Below are positions 1-10,320 of a stretch of 64,000 nucleotides of DNA, in pieces (position 1 is the first letter of the stretch; every line of letters begins with the position of its first letter). Source of the stretch: Streptococcus macacae NCTC 11558 (GTDB lineage Bacteria; Bacillota; Bacilli; Lactobacillales; Streptococcaceae); NCBI RefSeq assembly GCF_000187995.2, contig NZ_AEUW02000001.1, positions 682,001 through 746,000 of the forward strand, written 5' to 3'. A program made the position numbers and the translations under genes. The notes below the pieces were generated by a model. That model saw only the letters and a list, made by a program, of their open reading frames with translations. It made no database searches and was not told where the DNA came from.

Positions 1-332
1 CCGCTCATTTTAGCAACAGGAACCCCAAAACTGGCTATAAGAGGAACTAAAATCAAGGTAACTTTATCGCCAACTCCACCAGTTGAGTGTTTATCGACTT
101 TCACTCCAGAAATGCTTGTTAAATCTACTGTTTTGCCAGAAACAACCATCGCCATGGTTAAATGGCTCGTTTCTTCTGCAGTCATCCCTTTAAAATAGAC
201 TGCCATAGCAAAAGCTGACATCTGATAATCTGGAATAGATCCATTAACATATCCCTTAATAAGCCACTCAATCTCGTCCTTATTTAAAGCTTGGCCATCG
301 CGTTTTTTTTGTATTAAATCAACTGCTCGCAT
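1..332 (-). CDS. pdp: Pyrimidine-nucleoside phosphorylase, N-terminal part
   Basis: This minus-strand gene starts with ATG at 332 and runs off the left edge, so only about 110 residues are seen. They include [12 protein letters not shown], the phosphate and nucleoside binding signature of the thymidine/pyrimidine-nucleoside phosphorylase family, and the family N-terminus with [12 protein letters not shown]. The enzyme splits pyrimidine nucleosides with phosphate, in salvage. The start overlaps the last 14 bases of the upstream methyltransferase gene, so the two are probably translationally coupled. Family assignment is firm; substrate preference cannot be read from this fragment. Confidence 0.9.
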   Translation of the reverse strand, partial: MRAVDLIQKKRDGQALNKDEIEWLIKGYVNGSIPDYQMSAFAMAVYFKGMTAEETSHLTMAMVVSGKTVDLTSISGVKVDKHSTGGVGDKVTLILVPLIASFGVPVAKMS

Positions 333-918
333 CTTTTATACTTCTAAAGATATAGTATCCTTTATCCTTTCTTAATACAGTAACATTGCCAAATATCTCT
401 TTCATCTTTGCTTTAGCACTTGGAGCACCCTGTTTTTTCTGAATAACAATAGTCAAGCTGCCATTTTGTTTTAAATAATCAATGCTTTCTGCGATAATCG
501 TGTGGACAACCTTCTTTCCAGCTCTGATAGGGGGATTGCTGATAATATAATCAAAGACTCCGCTAACTTTTTCATACACGTTAGAGTCAATGATAGTCAC
601 CTTAATGCCATTTTTCTCAGCATTGAGACGAGCTAAATCTAGAGCACGCTTATTTATATCAACCATAGTTGACTTAACACCTTGCACTTTGGCTAAACTA
701 ATGCCAAGCGGACCATAGCCGCAGCCGACATCTAGCAAGCTTTTCCCGCTTTCAAGGTTAAGACTGGCCAATAAAACTTGACTGCCATAGTCTACCATCT
801 TTTTGCTGAAAACTCCGGAATCCGTTAAAAATCGAAATTTTTCACCTAAAAGATTGACATTAATTTCTTGTCTATCGTGCTGACTGTCTGGATTTTCTTC
901 GTAGTACATATTATTCAT
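319..918 (-). CDS. Class I SAM-dependent methyltransferase (RsmC-like)
   Basis: A 199-residue protein with the SAM-binding motif [11 protein letters not shown] near residue 60 and the NPPI motif of N-methyltransferases near residue 127. Size and motifs fit the small RsmC/YbxB-like group, which methylates guanine in 16S rRNA in characterised members; that substrate is inferred from the family. The ATG at 918 has an AGAGGAG site about 10 bases upstream. It runs divergently from coaA and overlaps the start of the nucleoside phosphorylase gene. Confidence 0.85.
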   Translation of the reverse strand: MNNMYYEENPDSQHDRQEINVNLLGEKFRFLTDSGVFSKKMVDYGSQVLLASLNLESGKSLLDVGCGYGPLGISLAKVQGVKSTMVDINKRALDLARLNAEKNGIKVTIIDSNVYEKVSGVFDYIISNPPIRAGKKVVHTIIAESIDYLKQNGSLTIVIQKKQGAPSAKAKMKEIFGNVTVLRKDKGYYIFRSIKDASS

Positions 919-1010
919 TTAAACTAAGCTCCTCTTTGTGCTCATCAATTTTAGCATACTTTGAAACGGTTTTCAATTCATTATGGTATAATAAGTTTAA
1001 AGGAGACTGT

Positions 1011-1931
1011 ATGGCAAACGAATTTATCAATTTTGAAAAAATATCACGAAAAGACTGGCAGCACCTTCATCAAAAATCTCAGCCGCCTTTAAGCGAAGAT
1101 GAATTAGAATCAATCAAAAGTTTAAATGATAATATCAGTATTAAAGATGTTACTGATATCTATTTACCCTTAATTAATTTGATTAAAATTTATAAAAAAT
1201 CTCAAGAAGATCTGAGGTTCTCTAAAAGTATCTTTTTACAGCAAGATATGAACAGCCGTCCTTTTATCATTGGCATCTCCGGTTCTGTAGCTGTGGGAAA
1301 ATCAACCACAAGCCGCTTATTACAGCTCTTGCTGACAAGAACCTTTCAAAACTCTGCTGTTGAATTAGTAACTACAGACGGTTTCCTTTATCCTAATAAT
1401 ATTCTCTCAGAGAAAAAACTATTAAATAAAAAAGGGTTCCCTGAAAGTTATGATATGGAATTACTGATTGATTTTTTAGATACTATAAAAAATGGGCAGC
1501 CAGCAGCTGTTCCGGTCTACTCACATGAAATTTACGACATTGTTCCTAATCAAAGTCAGACAATCAAGGCCCCTGATTTTCTCATTATTGAAGGTATAAA
1601 TGTTTTTCAAAACCCTCAAAACAATCGTCTTTATATGACAGATTACTTTGATTTTTCAATTTACATTGATGCTGACAGTAACTACATTGAAAACTGGTAT
1701 TTAGAGCGTTTTATAGCTCTTCTTGAGCTAGCCAAAAACGATAATGATAACTATTATCAACGTTTTCTAAAAATGAAAGAAAAAGATGCCTTGGCATTTG
1801 CCAGAGATATTTGGAAAAACATTAACCTAGTCAATTTAGAAAAATATATTGAACCAACACGCAACCGCGCTGAACTAATACTTCATAAAACAGAAAATCA
1901 TAAAATAGATGAAATCTATTTAAAAAAATGA
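1011..1931 (+). CDS. coaA: Pantothenate kinase, type I
   Basis: A 306-residue protein, the usual length of bacterial type I pantothenate kinase, which makes 4'-phosphopantothenate as the first step of coenzyme A synthesis in the cytoplasm. The P-loop reads [12 protein letters not shown] near residue 95, followed by the family motif [11 protein letters not shown] chose the ATG at 1011 because AGGAG lies at 1001-1005 and the protein then begins as family members do; an upstream extension to 936 would cross the promoter. A TATAAT element lies at 987-992. The next gene, rpsT, has its own promoter. Confidence 0.95.
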   Translation: MANEFINFEKISRKDWQHLHQKSQPPLSEDELESIKSLNDNISIKDVTDIYLPLINLIKIYKKSQEDLRFSKSIFLQQDMNSRPFIIGISGSVAVGKSTTSRLLQLLLTRTFQNSAVELVTTDGFLYPNNILSEKKLLNKKGFPESYDMELLIDFLDTIKNGQPAAVPVYSHEIYDIVPNQSQTIKAPDFLIIEGINVFQNPQNNRLYMTDYFDFSIYIDADSNYIENWYLERFIALLELAKNDNDNYYQRFLKMKEKDALAFARDIWKNINLVNLEKYIEPTRNRAELILHKTENHKIDEIYLKK

Positions 1932-1938
1932 TTAGGTC

Positions 1939-1967
1939 TTGTCAAAAAGGCAGAATTCCTATATAAT
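1939..1967 (+). promoter_or_regulatory. Promoter of rpsT
   Basis: TTGTCA at 1939-1944 and TATAAT at 1962-1967 are separated by 17 bases, a strong sigma-A promoter. It sits just after the coaA stop codon and 33 bases before the rpsT start. Confidence 0.85.
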
Positions 1968-1999
1968 AGTGTAGTTAGTATATTATGGAGGTGAAAACT

Positions 2000-2236
2000 G
2001 TGGCAAATATTAAATCAGCGATCAAGCGTGCTGAACTCAACATTAAGCAAAATAAACGAAATTCAGCTCAAAAATCAGCTATGCGTTCTGCTATTAAAGC
2101 TTTCGAAGCAAACCCAACGGAAGAACTTTTCCGCGCAGCTTCTTCAAGTATTGATAAAGCTAAATCAAAAGGTTTGATTCACAAAAATAAAGCAAGCCGT
2201 GATAAATCACGCCTTGCCAGCAAATTGGCTAATTAA
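2000..2236 (+). CDS. rpsT: 30S ribosomal protein S20
   Basis: A 78-residue, very basic protein beginning [13 protein letters not shown] after the initiator, diagnostic for S20, which binds 16S rRNA in the small subunit. I place the start at the GTG at 2000: GGAGGTG at 1987-1993 is correctly spaced and the family begins there. An in-frame ATG at 1985 overlaps that ribosome site and would add five unlikely residues. A strong promoter precedes it and an intrinsic terminator follows within 5 bases, so it is probably monocistronic. Confidence 0.95.
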   Translation: MANIKSAIKRAELNIKQNKRNSAQKSAMRSAIKAFEANPTEELFRAASSSIDKAKSKGLIHKNKASRDKSRLASKLAN

Positions 2237-2240
2237 TCTT

Positions 2241-2277
2241 AAAAAAACCTCTTTTTAACAAAGAAGGTTTTTTTCTT
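2241..2277 (+). terminator. Intrinsic terminator after rpsT
   Basis: An A-rich stem, AACCTCTTT pairing with AAGAAGGTT, is followed by TTTTTT. It directly follows the rpsT stop codon and separates it from the convergent ciaH gene. Confidence 0.8.
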
Positions 2278-2362
2278 TTATGCAATCTGGCAACTAAGCT
2301 TTTCCATTCAAGTTCAAGAATCGGCTTATCTAGATACAGCTAGCTGCTGGTGCTAACTGGTT

Positions 2363-3676
2363 TTACTTATTGAGTGTTATACGGACTTCAAAGATAGTTC
2401 CTTGCGGTTTTCTGTCCTTTATAAGAATACTTCCTTTCAAGCTATCCGTAATTTGCTTAGCTAAGGAGAGACCTAAGCCTAGTCCTCCCTTCTGCCGTGT
2501 TCTTGCTTTATCAACACGATAAAAACGATCAAAAATTTTCTTTTTATCTTCATCTGCTATACCAGGTCCGTTATCAGAAACAGAGAAAAATAAATTACGG
2601 TCAGTCGTTTTAAGGTCTATCCAAATCTCACCATTATTATCAGTATATTTAACAGCATTATCAAACAAAATTGTCATAAGCTGCTTCAGCAAAGTTTTAT
2701 CTGTTTTAATCGATCGGTTGACTTTATTTTTTATATGCAGGGCTTTCCCATTTTCTTCAGCAATCATTTGAAAATTCCTAAAAATTTCCTCGAAGAAAAT
2801 CGGCTGTATATCTGCTAACTCTGGTTCAATACCATCATCACGACGCGCTAAATTCAACAGATTTGTTGTTAAAAGGCGCATATTCCTAACTTCTTCTAAG
2901 CTTGAGGCTATAGATTCTGAAGAATCAAAGATGGTTGCCTCTGGTTTTCGAAAGAGACTTTCCAAACGATTCTGTAAAACTGCCAAGGGAGTTCTTAATT
3001 CATGACTAGCGTTTTCAACAAAAGATTTCTGCCTTTCATAATTTTCCAAAATAGGCTTTCGGCTCCATTTAGCTAAATAAAAACTTGCAAAAACGGAAAT
3101 AAACCAAAAAACAATCATGACAGTAATAATGATAGATACATAACGCTTGTTAGCCTGTTCAAGCTGCGTTGTATTAACGACAATAGTAGCAAATTTTACC
3201 TTAGGGTAAAAGCGGCTCTTGACCTTGACAGTAATTGTGCGATAAGTTTCGGTCTGACCATAGACATTCTTAGTTTTCTGCTGAACTATTTCACCGATTT
3301 CACTTAATTGGGGGCGAATACGGTAAAGAGATGAGAAAGCATTAATACTATTAAGAACACGGTGTTTTTTATCATATAAAATGGTATCTGTATTAGCTGC
3401 CATTTCTCCATTTGTTTTTACTTTGAAGGGAAAACCACTCTCCTCCTCTGATCCGTCTGGCAAAATGACACCATGAGACATATTCATGGTTACATAATCT
3501 TCAATATTTCCTTTTGCCGTTTTTAGACTATTATCTACAGAAGAATAAATTCCAAATTGCATAACCTGTATGATAATAATGGTCATTACAAGAAATATAC
3601 CTGTAAATACAGCAAAGAAATGACCAAAAAAGGTGATATTTTCTCCTGATGTTTTTTTTCTTAATCTAGTTAGCAT
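2363..3676 (-). CDS. ciaH: Sensor histidine kinase CiaH
   Basis: A 437-residue membrane kinase. Membrane segments lie at about 20-42 and 181-203, enclosing an extracellular sensor domain. The phosphoacceptor is His225 in ASHELRTP, followed by the N box, DNGPGIAD and the glycine-rich [11 protein letters not shown] motifs near the C-terminus. It overlaps the end of the response regulator gene by 11 bases. Sequence and position next to rpsT and pepN match CiaH of streptococci, which acts in envelope stress, competence and, in S. mutans, biofilm and acid traits. The signal sensed cannot be told from sequence. Confidence 0.93.
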   Translation of the reverse strand: MLTRLRKKTSGENITFFGHFFAVFTGIFLVMTIIIIQVMQFGIYSSVDNSLKTAKGNIEDYVTMNMSHGVILPDGSEEESGFPFKVKTNGEMAANTDTILYDKKHRVLNSINAFSSLYRIRPQLSEIGEIVQQKTKNVYGQTETYRTITVKVKSRFYPKVKFATIVVNTTQLEQANKRYVSIIITVMIVFWFISVFASFYLAKWSRKPILENYERQKSFVENASHELRTPLAVLQNRLESLFRKPEATIFDSSESIASSLEEVRNMRLLTTNLLNLARRDDGIEPELADIQPIFFEEIFRNFQMIAEENGKALHIKNKVNRSIKTDKTLLKQLMTILFDNAVKYTDNNGEIWIDLKTTDRNLFFSVSDNGPGIADEDKKKIFDRFYRVDKARTRQKGGLGLGLSLAKQITDSLKGSILIKDRKPQGTIFEVRITLNK

Positions 3677-4340
3677 TTCTTAAAATATACCCTACACTGC
3701 GCAATGTCTCCAAATTTTTACCAAACTCAGTGTTTTTTAGTTTTTTCCTTAGTTTTGAAACATATACCTCAACAACAGACAAGGTCGTATCACTATCAAA
3801 TCCCCAGATACGATCAAAGATCTGTGACTTTGGTAAGATAACATTTTGATTTTGAAGGAAGTAAACCAATAAATCAAATTCTTTCCCAAGGAATTCAATC
3901 TCTTTTCCCCCTACCGTTACTGTATTCGTCGCTGTATCAACTTGCAATTGATCGTACGATAGATTATTGTCAGTTAATTTGCCAGAACGCTTCAACAGCG
4001 CTTGAATACGCATCTTGAGTTCCTCTAAATAAAACGGTTTCGTCAAATAATCATCTGCCCCTAATTCGAATCCATGTCCTTTATCATCCAGTCCTTCTTT
4101 AGCTGTCATAATAAGCACCGGGGTTGAAATATTTTTTTCGCGCAGTTCCTTTAAAACCTGAAAACCATCTTTTTCTGGCAGCATAAGATCTAATAAAATG
4201 AGATCATAGACACCGCTTTCTGCTTCGTACAAGCCTTCTTCTCCATCAAAAACCTGCATAACATCTGCAAAATTATCTAAAAAATCAAAAATTGAGTTAG
4301 AAAGACTGACGTCATCTTCTACTAATAATAACTTTATCAT
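3666..4340 (-). CDS. ciaR: Response regulator CiaR
   Basis: A 224-residue OmpR-family regulator. The receiver domain holds acidic residues VEDD and phosphoacceptor Asp51 in LILLDLMLP; the C-terminal winged helix covers about 125-224. It is first in a two-gene operon with ciaH. Upstream lie an extended -10 (TGCTATAAT, ending at 4360) and a motif matching the CiaR-binding consensus at 4440-4456, so autoregulation is likely. The 168 bases upstream contain only very short reading frames, so I do not annotate a separate ciaX peptide. Confidence 0.94.
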   Translation of the reverse strand: MIKLLLVEDDVSLSNSIFDFLDNFADVMQVFDGEEGLYEAESGVYDLILLDLMLPEKDGFQVLKELREKNISTPVLIMTAKEGLDDKGHGFELGADDYLTKPFYLEELKMRIQALLKRSGKLTDNNLSYDQLQVDTATNTVTVGGKEIEFLGKEFDLLVYFLQNQNVILPKSQIFDRIWGFDSDTTLSVVEVYVSKLRKKLKNTEFGKNLETLRSVGYILRNAN

Positions 4341-4439
4341 ACTTTACTCCTTTTTATTTATTATAGCATAGCTTTTTTCTGCAACCAGCCATAGTTGCTT
4401 AAAATCCTAAAATTTTTAATATTAGTTTAGAGAATAATT

Positions 4440-4456
4440 CTTAAAAGACACTTAAG
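4440..4456 (-). promoter_or_regulatory. CiaR box upstream of ciaRH
   Basis: On the minus strand the sequence reads CTTAAG, five bases, TTTAAG. This matches the direct-repeat CiaR site known from streptococci (NTTAAG-N5-WTTAAG). TAAACT, a possible -10, begins 10 bases downstream, the geometry of CiaR-activated promoters. A second, extended -10 lies nearer to ciaR. Confidence 0.65.
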
Positions 4457-4473
4457 TTATTTCTTTCTAATAT

Positions 4474-4503
4474 AAAAACGGATAATCATCGCGATTATCC
4501 GTC
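4474..4503 (-). terminator. Intrinsic terminator after pepN
   Basis: Inverted repeat ACGGATAATC / GATTATCCGT with a short loop, followed on the minus strand by a T run. It lies just beyond the pepN stop codon and upstream of the ciaR promoter. Confidence 0.8.
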
Positions 4504-4508
4504 AAATA

Positions 4509-7055
4509 TTATAAACGATGAAGAATCGCTTTTTCAACAGCAGTTTTTTCTTCATCAATCAAGGCAAGACGTGCAGCAATTTCTTTGATTCCCATTGTAA
4601 TATTTCGGCTAATAGCCAAATCAGCCAATTGAGGTTCAAAGAAAGCCTTATATTCTTCAAAACGTTCATGAGTTTTAAAAATATTTGCCGGAATAGTAAC
4701 AAACCGATCAAAGCTCATGTCTCCGCCCAATGTTTCTTTAATCCAAGTCCAATTGCGACAAGCCCAAGTCCAAATCGCTTCTTGTGTAAATGTTTTTCGA
4801 AGAAGGAAGGCATACCACATAGAAAGATCTTGCGGCTTAATGACATCTTTATTTTGCAATTGTAATAAAATGTATTCCACCGTCGCTTTAGATCTGGTAT
4901 AAGATAAAGCATTAGCTAATTGTCTGCGAAGATTCCCATCATTTGTCTTAACGTAAGTATCCAGATAGAAGGCTACGAGTTCATTCGTTTCAGCATGTTT
5001 AACTTGATTAATTAATACTTGAAGCCGGATAGCTGCTGGGATAGCTGCAAGATTATCCTTATAATAAGTAAAGATAGCTTGTGCTTGTTCATTAGCATCC
5101 AAATCATCAGCATAAATCATATTTGCAATTGTAATTTGACGCACCATCTCATCTTCATCTGTCTCTTCTTCTTTTTTCTCAAAACCAAGACGGTCATAAT
5201 TTCTTTGGAATACATCGCGCACAATGGATTTAAAAGCCACTTCAATTTGACTGCCTTCCTCAATAAAGCGTTCTAAGCCATTAATGAGCTGTTCAGTCGC
5301 TGCAGCCATCATGTAAGACGTCTCATCGCTTAATTTTAACAATAGAGGCACTAGATCTGCATAGGAAATCTGACAGCTTTCGGCAAGGAGACGGCGCTCT
5401 TGAATAATTTGCAGTTTTGATATCTTATCCAAGTTTTTAAAATCGGCAAAAACAGCTTCCAACAATTGACCAATATAGTTCGTAATATAGTGTGCAGTAT
5501 TATCAGTATTCAGACGCAGTGCTCCCCGATCTTTATTTTTCTCTGCTAGCTGACTAAAATTGGGGATTTCTAAAAATTCATCTGTTAAGGTATCAGGCAA
5601 ACCCTCCCAATTACTATTTAAGGGAATCTGCCACAGTCGCTTTTTATCCTCGTGTTCACCTATAAAAAACTGTTTTTGCGAAATTTTTAGGGTATCATCC
5701 TCCAGCTTGATTGATACGATTGGATAGCCAGGCTGCTCCAGCCAGGCATCCATAAAACTGGCAACATCCCTGCCCGAAGCAGTCGATAAGGCACTCCAAA
5801 GATTGCGGCCAGTAGTATTGCTGTATTGATATTTTTCAAAATAGGCCTTTAAACCTGCAGCAAAATCTCTATCTCCCAGCCAGCGCCGCAGCATATGCAT
5901 TAAACGGCTGCCTTTAGCATAAACGATAGCAGGATCAAACAAAGTGTTAATTTCATCTGGATGATTAACCGTTACATGGACGGACTGAACACCATCTGTC
6001 GCATCGCGTTTAAGAGCATAGGGAACCCCTCCTGTTTGAAAATCTTCAAAGATATTCCACGAGGGCTCAATAGCATCAATAGCTACGTATTCCATCATAT
6101 TAGCAAAACTTTCATTGAGCCAGAGATCGTCCCACCATTTCATTGTCACAAGATTTCCAAACCATTGATGGGCTATTTCATGAGCGATAACAAGCGCTAC
6201 TTGCTGCCGGCTGTCAGCTGTAGAATTGTCATCCACTAAAAGATAAACTTCACGATAAGTCACAAGACCCCAATTTTCCATAGCTCCTGCTGAAAAGTCA
6301 GGTAAAGCAAGATGGTAAGACTGAGGAATTGGATAAGCCACATTAAAGTAATCTTCATAAAAGTCAATAACTCTAACAGCGATATCTAAAGCAAAATTAA
6401 GAGAATCTATTTTATGCGCCTGAGTTGCAAAAACACCTACTTCTGTTCCATTTTTAGTAAATGCTCTCTTCCCTTGAAGATTTCCCAAAGCAAAAGCTAA
6501 TAAATAAGAAGACATACGGGGTGTGGTATCAAAAGTCCAAACACCTGTCTCCTCTCTGCGGGCAACATTAATTTCAGGCATATTGGATAAGGCAATATCT
6601 CCTTCTTCCTGATCAAACTTAAGCGTTAAATCAAAAGTTGCTTTTGCTTCAGGTTCATCAATACTAGGAAAAGCTTCGCGTGCAAAATGGCTTTCAAACT
6701 GCGTTGAAATGACATCCTTTTTTATACCATTAACAGTATAATAAGAGGGATAAATACCGGTCATATTATCTGTTATTGTGCCTGAAAACTCAATAACCAG
6801 CGTCATACTTCCTGTTTCAGGAAGGTCAATATGAACTGCCTCATGGCTATTATCCAAGTTATAGTTCAACTCATTATTATCTAACAATACTGAATGAATT
6901 GTTAGATCCTTTTGATGCAGAGAAATCGCATTATCAAGCGCCTCTCCATTTATAGCAACATTCCCGGAAAATACTTTTTCTTGGCGGTTAATATCCAAAA
7001 AAATATTATAGTTTTCCGGTACAAACTTTTCAATAAAGTGTTCTACAATCTCCAT
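4509..7055 (-). CDS. pepN: Aminopeptidase N (M1 family zinc metallopeptidase)
   Basis: An 848-residue protein, the standard length of lactic acid bacterial PepN. It has the exopeptidase motif GAMENWG near residue 257 and the zinc-binding HEIAHQWFGN near 290, with the third ligand Glu about 19 residues further on. It removes N-terminal residues from peptides in the cytoplasm and serves nitrogen nutrition. It follows phoU by 42 bases on the same strand, so some read-through from the phosphate operon is possible, and ends at a good terminator. Confidence 0.95.
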   Translation of the reverse strand: MEIVEHFIEKFVPENYNIFLDINRQEKVFSGNVAINGEALDNAISLHQKDLTIHSVLLDNNELNYNLDNSHEAVHIDLPETGSMTLVIEFSGTITDNMTGIYPSYYTVNGIKKDVISTQFESHFAREAFPSIDEPEAKATFDLTLKFDQEEGDIALSNMPEINVARREETGVWTFDTTPRMSSYLLAFALGNLQGKRAFTKNGTEVGVFATQAHKIDSLNFALDIAVRVIDFYEDYFNVAYPIPQSYHLALPDFSAGAMENWGLVTYREVYLLVDDNSTADSRQQVALVIAHEIAHQWFGNLVTMKWWDDLWLNESFANMMEYVAIDAIEPSWNIFEDFQTGGVPYALKRDATDGVQSVHVTVNHPDEINTLFDPAIVYAKGSRLMHMLRRWLGDRDFAAGLKAYFEKYQYSNTTGRNLWSALSTASGRDVASFMDAWLEQPGYPIVSIKLEDDTLKISQKQFFIGEHEDKKRLWQIPLNSNWEGLPDTLTDEFLEIPNFSQLAEKNKDRGALRLNTDNTAHYITNYIGQLLEAVFADFKNLDKISKLQIIQERRLLAESCQISYADLVPLLLKLSDETSYMMAAATEQLINGLERFIEEGSQIEVAFKSIVRDVFQRNYDRLGFEKKEEETDEDEMVRQITIANMIYADDLDANEQAQAIFTYYKDNLAAIPAAIRLQVLINQVKHAETNELVAFYLDTYVKTNDGNLRRQLANALSYTRSKATVEYILLQLQNKDVIKPQDLSMWYAFLLRKTFTQEAIWTWACRNWTWIKETLGGDMSFDRFVTIPANIFKTHERFEEYKAFFEPQLADLAISRNITMGIKEIAARLALIDEEKTAVEKAILHRL

Positions 7056-7097
7056 GTGATCCCTCTATTATTCATTCCAAAATTAACTATCATTATA

Positions 7098-7751
7098 TCA
7101 TAATTCAATAATTTTTCCTGTTTTAAGATAGACAATCCACTCGCAAATATTACGGGCATAATCCCCAATGCGTTCTAAATACATCAAAACTTGGAAGTAT
7201 TCTTTTCCTGCAAAGGCGGCATCGGGTGTTTTCCTGATTTCTTCAACAGCTAAATTTTGAATATCTTTGAAGTAGTCATCAATGATTTCATCAGTTGCTG
7301 CAATTTCATAGGCTTTTCTATCATCACCATTGATATAAGCATTCAAGGCCTCCTCTACTATCCGTTTGACAGCTTTTCCCATCTCATTGATTTGCTGTTC
7401 TACATCAGGCAGGCGCTCTTCCCCCTTCATACGAATGGTAGCTTTTGCAATTGACGAAGCATGATCTCCCATTCGTTCGATATCACTCGATGCTTTAAGA
7501 ACAGTTATAACCATTCTTAAATCATTAGAGACAGGCTGTTGCAAGGCGATAATCTCTAAGGACTTCTTTTCCAGCTTTGTTTCATACTCATTGATAAGAT
7601 CGTCAGAAGCAACAATTTCTTTTGCTAAATCACGATCATGGCTAATAAAAGCACGAACTGCTTTATCAATTTGTGCTAATACTTCTGTTCCCATAGCATA
7701 AAATTGGTTATGTAATTTTTCCAATTCTTCTTCAAACTGCGGTCTTAACAT
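7098..7751 (-). CDS. phoU: Phosphate transport regulator PhoU
   Basis: A 217-residue, all-helical protein with two PhoU repeats. Each carries the metal-binding ExxxD-type motif, visible as SSDIERMGDHASSIA near residue 88 and LERIGDYARNICE near 192. PhoU links the Pst transporter to phosphate signalling and restrains uptake in excess phosphate. It is the last gene of the pst operon, 22 bases after the second pstB. Confidence 0.94.
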   Translation of the reverse strand: MLRPQFEEELEKLHNQFYAMGTEVLAQIDKAVRAFISHDRDLAKEIVASDDLINEYETKLEKKSLEIIALQQPVSNDLRMVITVLKASSDIERMGDHASSIAKATIRMKGEERLPDVEQQINEMGKAVKRIVEEALNAYINGDDRKAYEIAATDEIIDDYFKDIQNLAVEEIRKTPDAAFAGKEYFQVLMYLERIGDYARNICEWIVYLKTGKIIEL

Positions 7752-7773
7752 TTTCTTTTTTCCTTTTTAAATT

Positions 7774-8532
7774 TTATCCGAATTTTCCTGTAATATAATC
7801 TTCAGTTTCTTGTTTTTGAGGGTTCATAAATACTTCTTTTGTATCTCCAAATTCAATCAAATCACCTGCTAAAAAGAAGCCTGTACGATCTGAGATACGT
7901 GTGGCTTGCTGCATTGAACGTGTCACAACAGCCATTGTATATTTTTCTTTCAATTCATAAAGTGTATCTTCAATTTTTCCAGCTGAAATTGGATCTAATG
8001 CTGAAGTCGGTTCATCTAAGAGAATCATTTTAGGACTTGTTGCTAAAACTCTGGCAATACAGACACGCTGCTGCTGTCCTCCAGACAAACCAACTGCTGA
8101 ATCATGCAGACGGTCTTTAACTTCTTCCCAAATAGAAGCACCGATTAAAGATTTTTCAACAATTTCATCTAAAACTTTTTTATCTTTGACTCCTTTCAGG
8201 CGAAGACCATAAACAACATTTTCATAGATGGTCATCGGAAAAGGATTGGGCTGCTGAAAAACCATGCCAATCTCTTTGCGTAACTCGACTGTATCTGTAC
8301 GAGGGCTATAAATATTATGTCCATTATATATGATAGACCCTGTAACAGTCACTTCCGGGACAAGATCGTTCATCCGATTAACAGATCTTAAAAGAGTTGA
8401 TTTCCCAGAACCTGAAGGGCCAATCAAAGCTGTGATTTCATTTGGATACAAATCAAGTGATACATTATTAAGTGCTTTCTTCTTATCATAATAAACAGAT
8501 AAATCACTTATTCTTAAAATAGGTTCTGTCAT
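7774..8532 (-). CDS. pstB: Phosphate ABC transporter ATPase, copy 1
   Basis: A 252-residue ABC ATPase with Walker [10 protein letters not shown], signature LSGGQQQR, Walker B MILLDEP and a D-loop. It pairs with the neighbouring second PstB and the PstCA channel to energise phosphate import at the inner face of the membrane. Oddly, the H-loop, normally VTHNMQQA, reads VTRSMQQA: the switch histidine is Arg205 (codon CGT at 7918-7920). The neighbouring PstB keeps the histidine. From memory, similar TRSMQQA sequences occur in other streptococcal PstB proteins, so this is probably a conserved specialisation rather than damage. Confidence 0.93.
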   Translation of the reverse strand: MTEPILRISDLSVYYDKKKALNNVSLDLYPNEITALIGPSGSGKSTLLRSVNRMNDLVPEVTVTGSIIYNGHNIYSPRTDTVELRKEIGMVFQQPNPFPMTIYENVVYGLRLKGVKDKKVLDEIVEKSLIGASIWEEVKDRLHDSAVGLSGGQQQRVCIARVLATSPKMILLDEPTSALDPISAGKIEDTLYELKEKYTMAVVTRSMQQATRISDRTGFFLAGDLIEFGDTKEVFMNPQKQETEDYITGKFG

Positions 8533-8616
8533 TTCTTCCCTTTCGTGAGATATGAGTTCTTGAAAATCACTGGCTGCTCTAATCTAAAGATAGAAGCATT
8601 ACAATATCAAATTTAG

Positions 8617-9420
8617 CTAACCGAAACGGCCAGAAACATAGTCGCTGGTTGATTGTAATTTAGCATTTTGAAAGATATTATTGGTTTTATCGTATTCAAT
8701 AAGATCGCCAAGATAAAAAAAGGCTGTATAGTCGCTAGCACGAGCAGCTTGCTGCATATTATGCGTAACAATAATAATAGTATAATTTTCCTTAAGCTCA
8801 AACATCGTTTCTTCCAATTGCACTGTTGCAATAGGATCCAAAGCTGAAGCTGGTTCATCCATCAAAAGAATCTCAGGCTTAACAGCAATAGCGCGCGCAA
8901 TACAAAGACGCTGCTGCTGTCCTCCCGATAAAGTAAAAGCCGATTTATGCAAATCATCTTTTACTTGATCCCAAAGAGCAGCCTGTTTCAATGATGTTTC
9001 AACAATTTCATCCAAAAACTGCTTATCTTTAACACCTAAGCGTTCATAAGCAAATGTAATATTTTTATAAATTGATTTGGCAAAGGGGTTAGGTCGCTGA
9101 AAAACCATGCCAATATGTTTGCGCATCTCATAAACATTAATTTCAGGTTTATTGACATCAATTCCTTCATAGATCACTTGACCTGTAACTTTTGCTATAT
9201 CAATAGTATCGTTCATCCGATTGAGACTGCGCAAATAAGTTGACTTACCAGAACCTGAAGGACCGATCAAGGCAGTAATTTTATTTTTTTTAAACTGCAT
9301 ATCAACACCCTTAATAGATTCATTATCGCCATAATAAACATGCAGATCTTTTGTTTCTAAAGCAATAGAGTCTTCAGAAAAAGTGATAATATGCTTTTTA
9401 TTCCAATCATACTTGGGCAT
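8617..9420 (-). CDS. pstB: Phosphate ABC transporter ATPase, copy 2
   Basis: A 267-residue ABC ATPase with Walker [10 protein letters not shown], signature [10 protein letters not shown], Walker B ILLMDEP and a complete H-loop VTHNMQQA. It carries about 15 N-terminal residues more than the other copy. Two adjacent pstB genes are usual in streptococci. With a canonical H-loop here and a substituted one in the partner, the transporter could work as an asymmetric heterodimer; that is inference. It lies 12 bases after pstA. Confidence 0.94.
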   Translation of the reverse strand: MPKYDWNKKHIITFSEDSIALETKDLHVYYGDNESIKGVDMQFKKNKITALIGPSGSGKSTYLRSLNRMNDTIDIAKVTGQVIYEGIDVNKPEINVYEMRKHIGMVFQRPNPFAKSIYKNITFAYERLGVKDKQFLDEIVETSLKQAALWDQVKDDLHKSAFTLSGGQQQRLCIARAIAVKPEILLMDEPASALDPIATVQLEETMFELKENYTIIIVTHNMQQAARASDYTAFFYLGDLIEYDKTNNIFQNAKLQSTSDYVSGRFG

Positions 9421-9432
9421 TACTATTCTCCT

Positions 9433-10320
9433 TTAAGCTGCCGAAGTTAACTTTTTATGCAATTTTTTACCGATATAACGAGCAGAAAGATTAAAAATCA
9501 AGATAAAAATGAGCAATACTGCTGCGCTTCCTTCAGATACTTTAGTAGCATCTGGAATAGTTCCTTCACTGTTGACCTTCCAAATATGAACAGCAAGTGT
9601 TTCTGATTGACGGAAAATCGAAATAGGACTGGTAATACTAAGAGGATTCCAGTTTCCCCAATCAAGTGCCGGTGCCGATTGACCCGCCGTATAGATCAGT
9701 GCTGCCGCTTCTCCAAAAATGCGTCCGGAAGCTAAGACAATGCCTGTCACAATCCCAGGTAAAGCTTCTGGAATAACAACATGTAAAACTGTCTCCCAGC
9801 GTGAAATGCCAAGAGCTAAACCTGCTTCACGCTGGGTATGGTGAACATTGCGTAAGCTGTCTTCAATATTACGTGTCATCTGAGGAAGATTAAAAACAGT
9901 CAAGGCCAAGGCTCCTGAAATAATCGAGAAACCATATTGAAATTGCACAACAAAAATCAAGTAACCAAAAAGACCGACAACAACTGATGGTAAAGAGGAT
10001 AATATTTCAATACATGTTCGGATAAAGTCTGTTAGCCTACCCTTTTTGGCATATTCAGACAGATAAATTCCTGCCCCCATAGACAAAGGAATAGAGATAA
10101 TAAGCGTTATAATCAATAGAAAAAAAGAATTATAAAGCTGAATCCCAATGCCTCCGCCTGCTTCATAGGAAGATGAGCGGCCGGTTAAAAAATGCCAATT
10201 AACATTAGGCAGTCCTCTAAGCAAGATAAACAAAAGCAAAGAAGTAAGGATAATGATAATAATAGCTGCTATTGTATAAAGTATGCCTGTAGCTAGTTTA
10301 TCAATTTTCTTAGCGCGCAT
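9433..10320 (-). CDS. pstA: Phosphate ABC transporter permease PstA
   Basis: A 295-residue inner-membrane protein with six predicted membrane segments. It has the binding-protein-dependent permease EAA motif as EAGLALGISRWETVLHVVIP near residue 165. It forms the phosphate channel with PstC. It overlaps the end of pstC by 11 bases, typical of a coupled operon. Confidence 0.93.
   Translation of the reverse strand: MRAKKIDKLATGILYTIAAIIIIILTSLLLFILLRGLPNVNWHFLTGRSSSYEAGGGIGIQLYNSFFLLIITLIISIPLSMGAGIYLSEYAKKGRLTDFIRTCIEILSSLPSVVVGLFGYLIFVVQFQYGFSIISGALALTVFNLPQMTRNIEDSLRNVHHTQREAGLALGISRWETVLHVVIPEALPGIVTGIVLASGRIFGEAAALIYTAGQSAPALDWGNWNPLSITSPISIFRQSETLAVHIWKVNSEGTIPDATKVSEGSAAVLLIFILIFNLSARYIGKKLHKKLTSAA

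Noticed and set aside
4341..4473. Possible ciaX peptide gene upstream of ciaR
   Set aside because: Only frames of about 10-12 codons are present on the minus strand, without ribosome sites; I cannot support a peptide gene here.
4518..4865. Plus-strand frames opposite pepN and similar frames opposite other large genes
   Set aside because: They are antisense to well-supported genes, with low-complexity, phenylalanine-rich translations and no ribosome sites.
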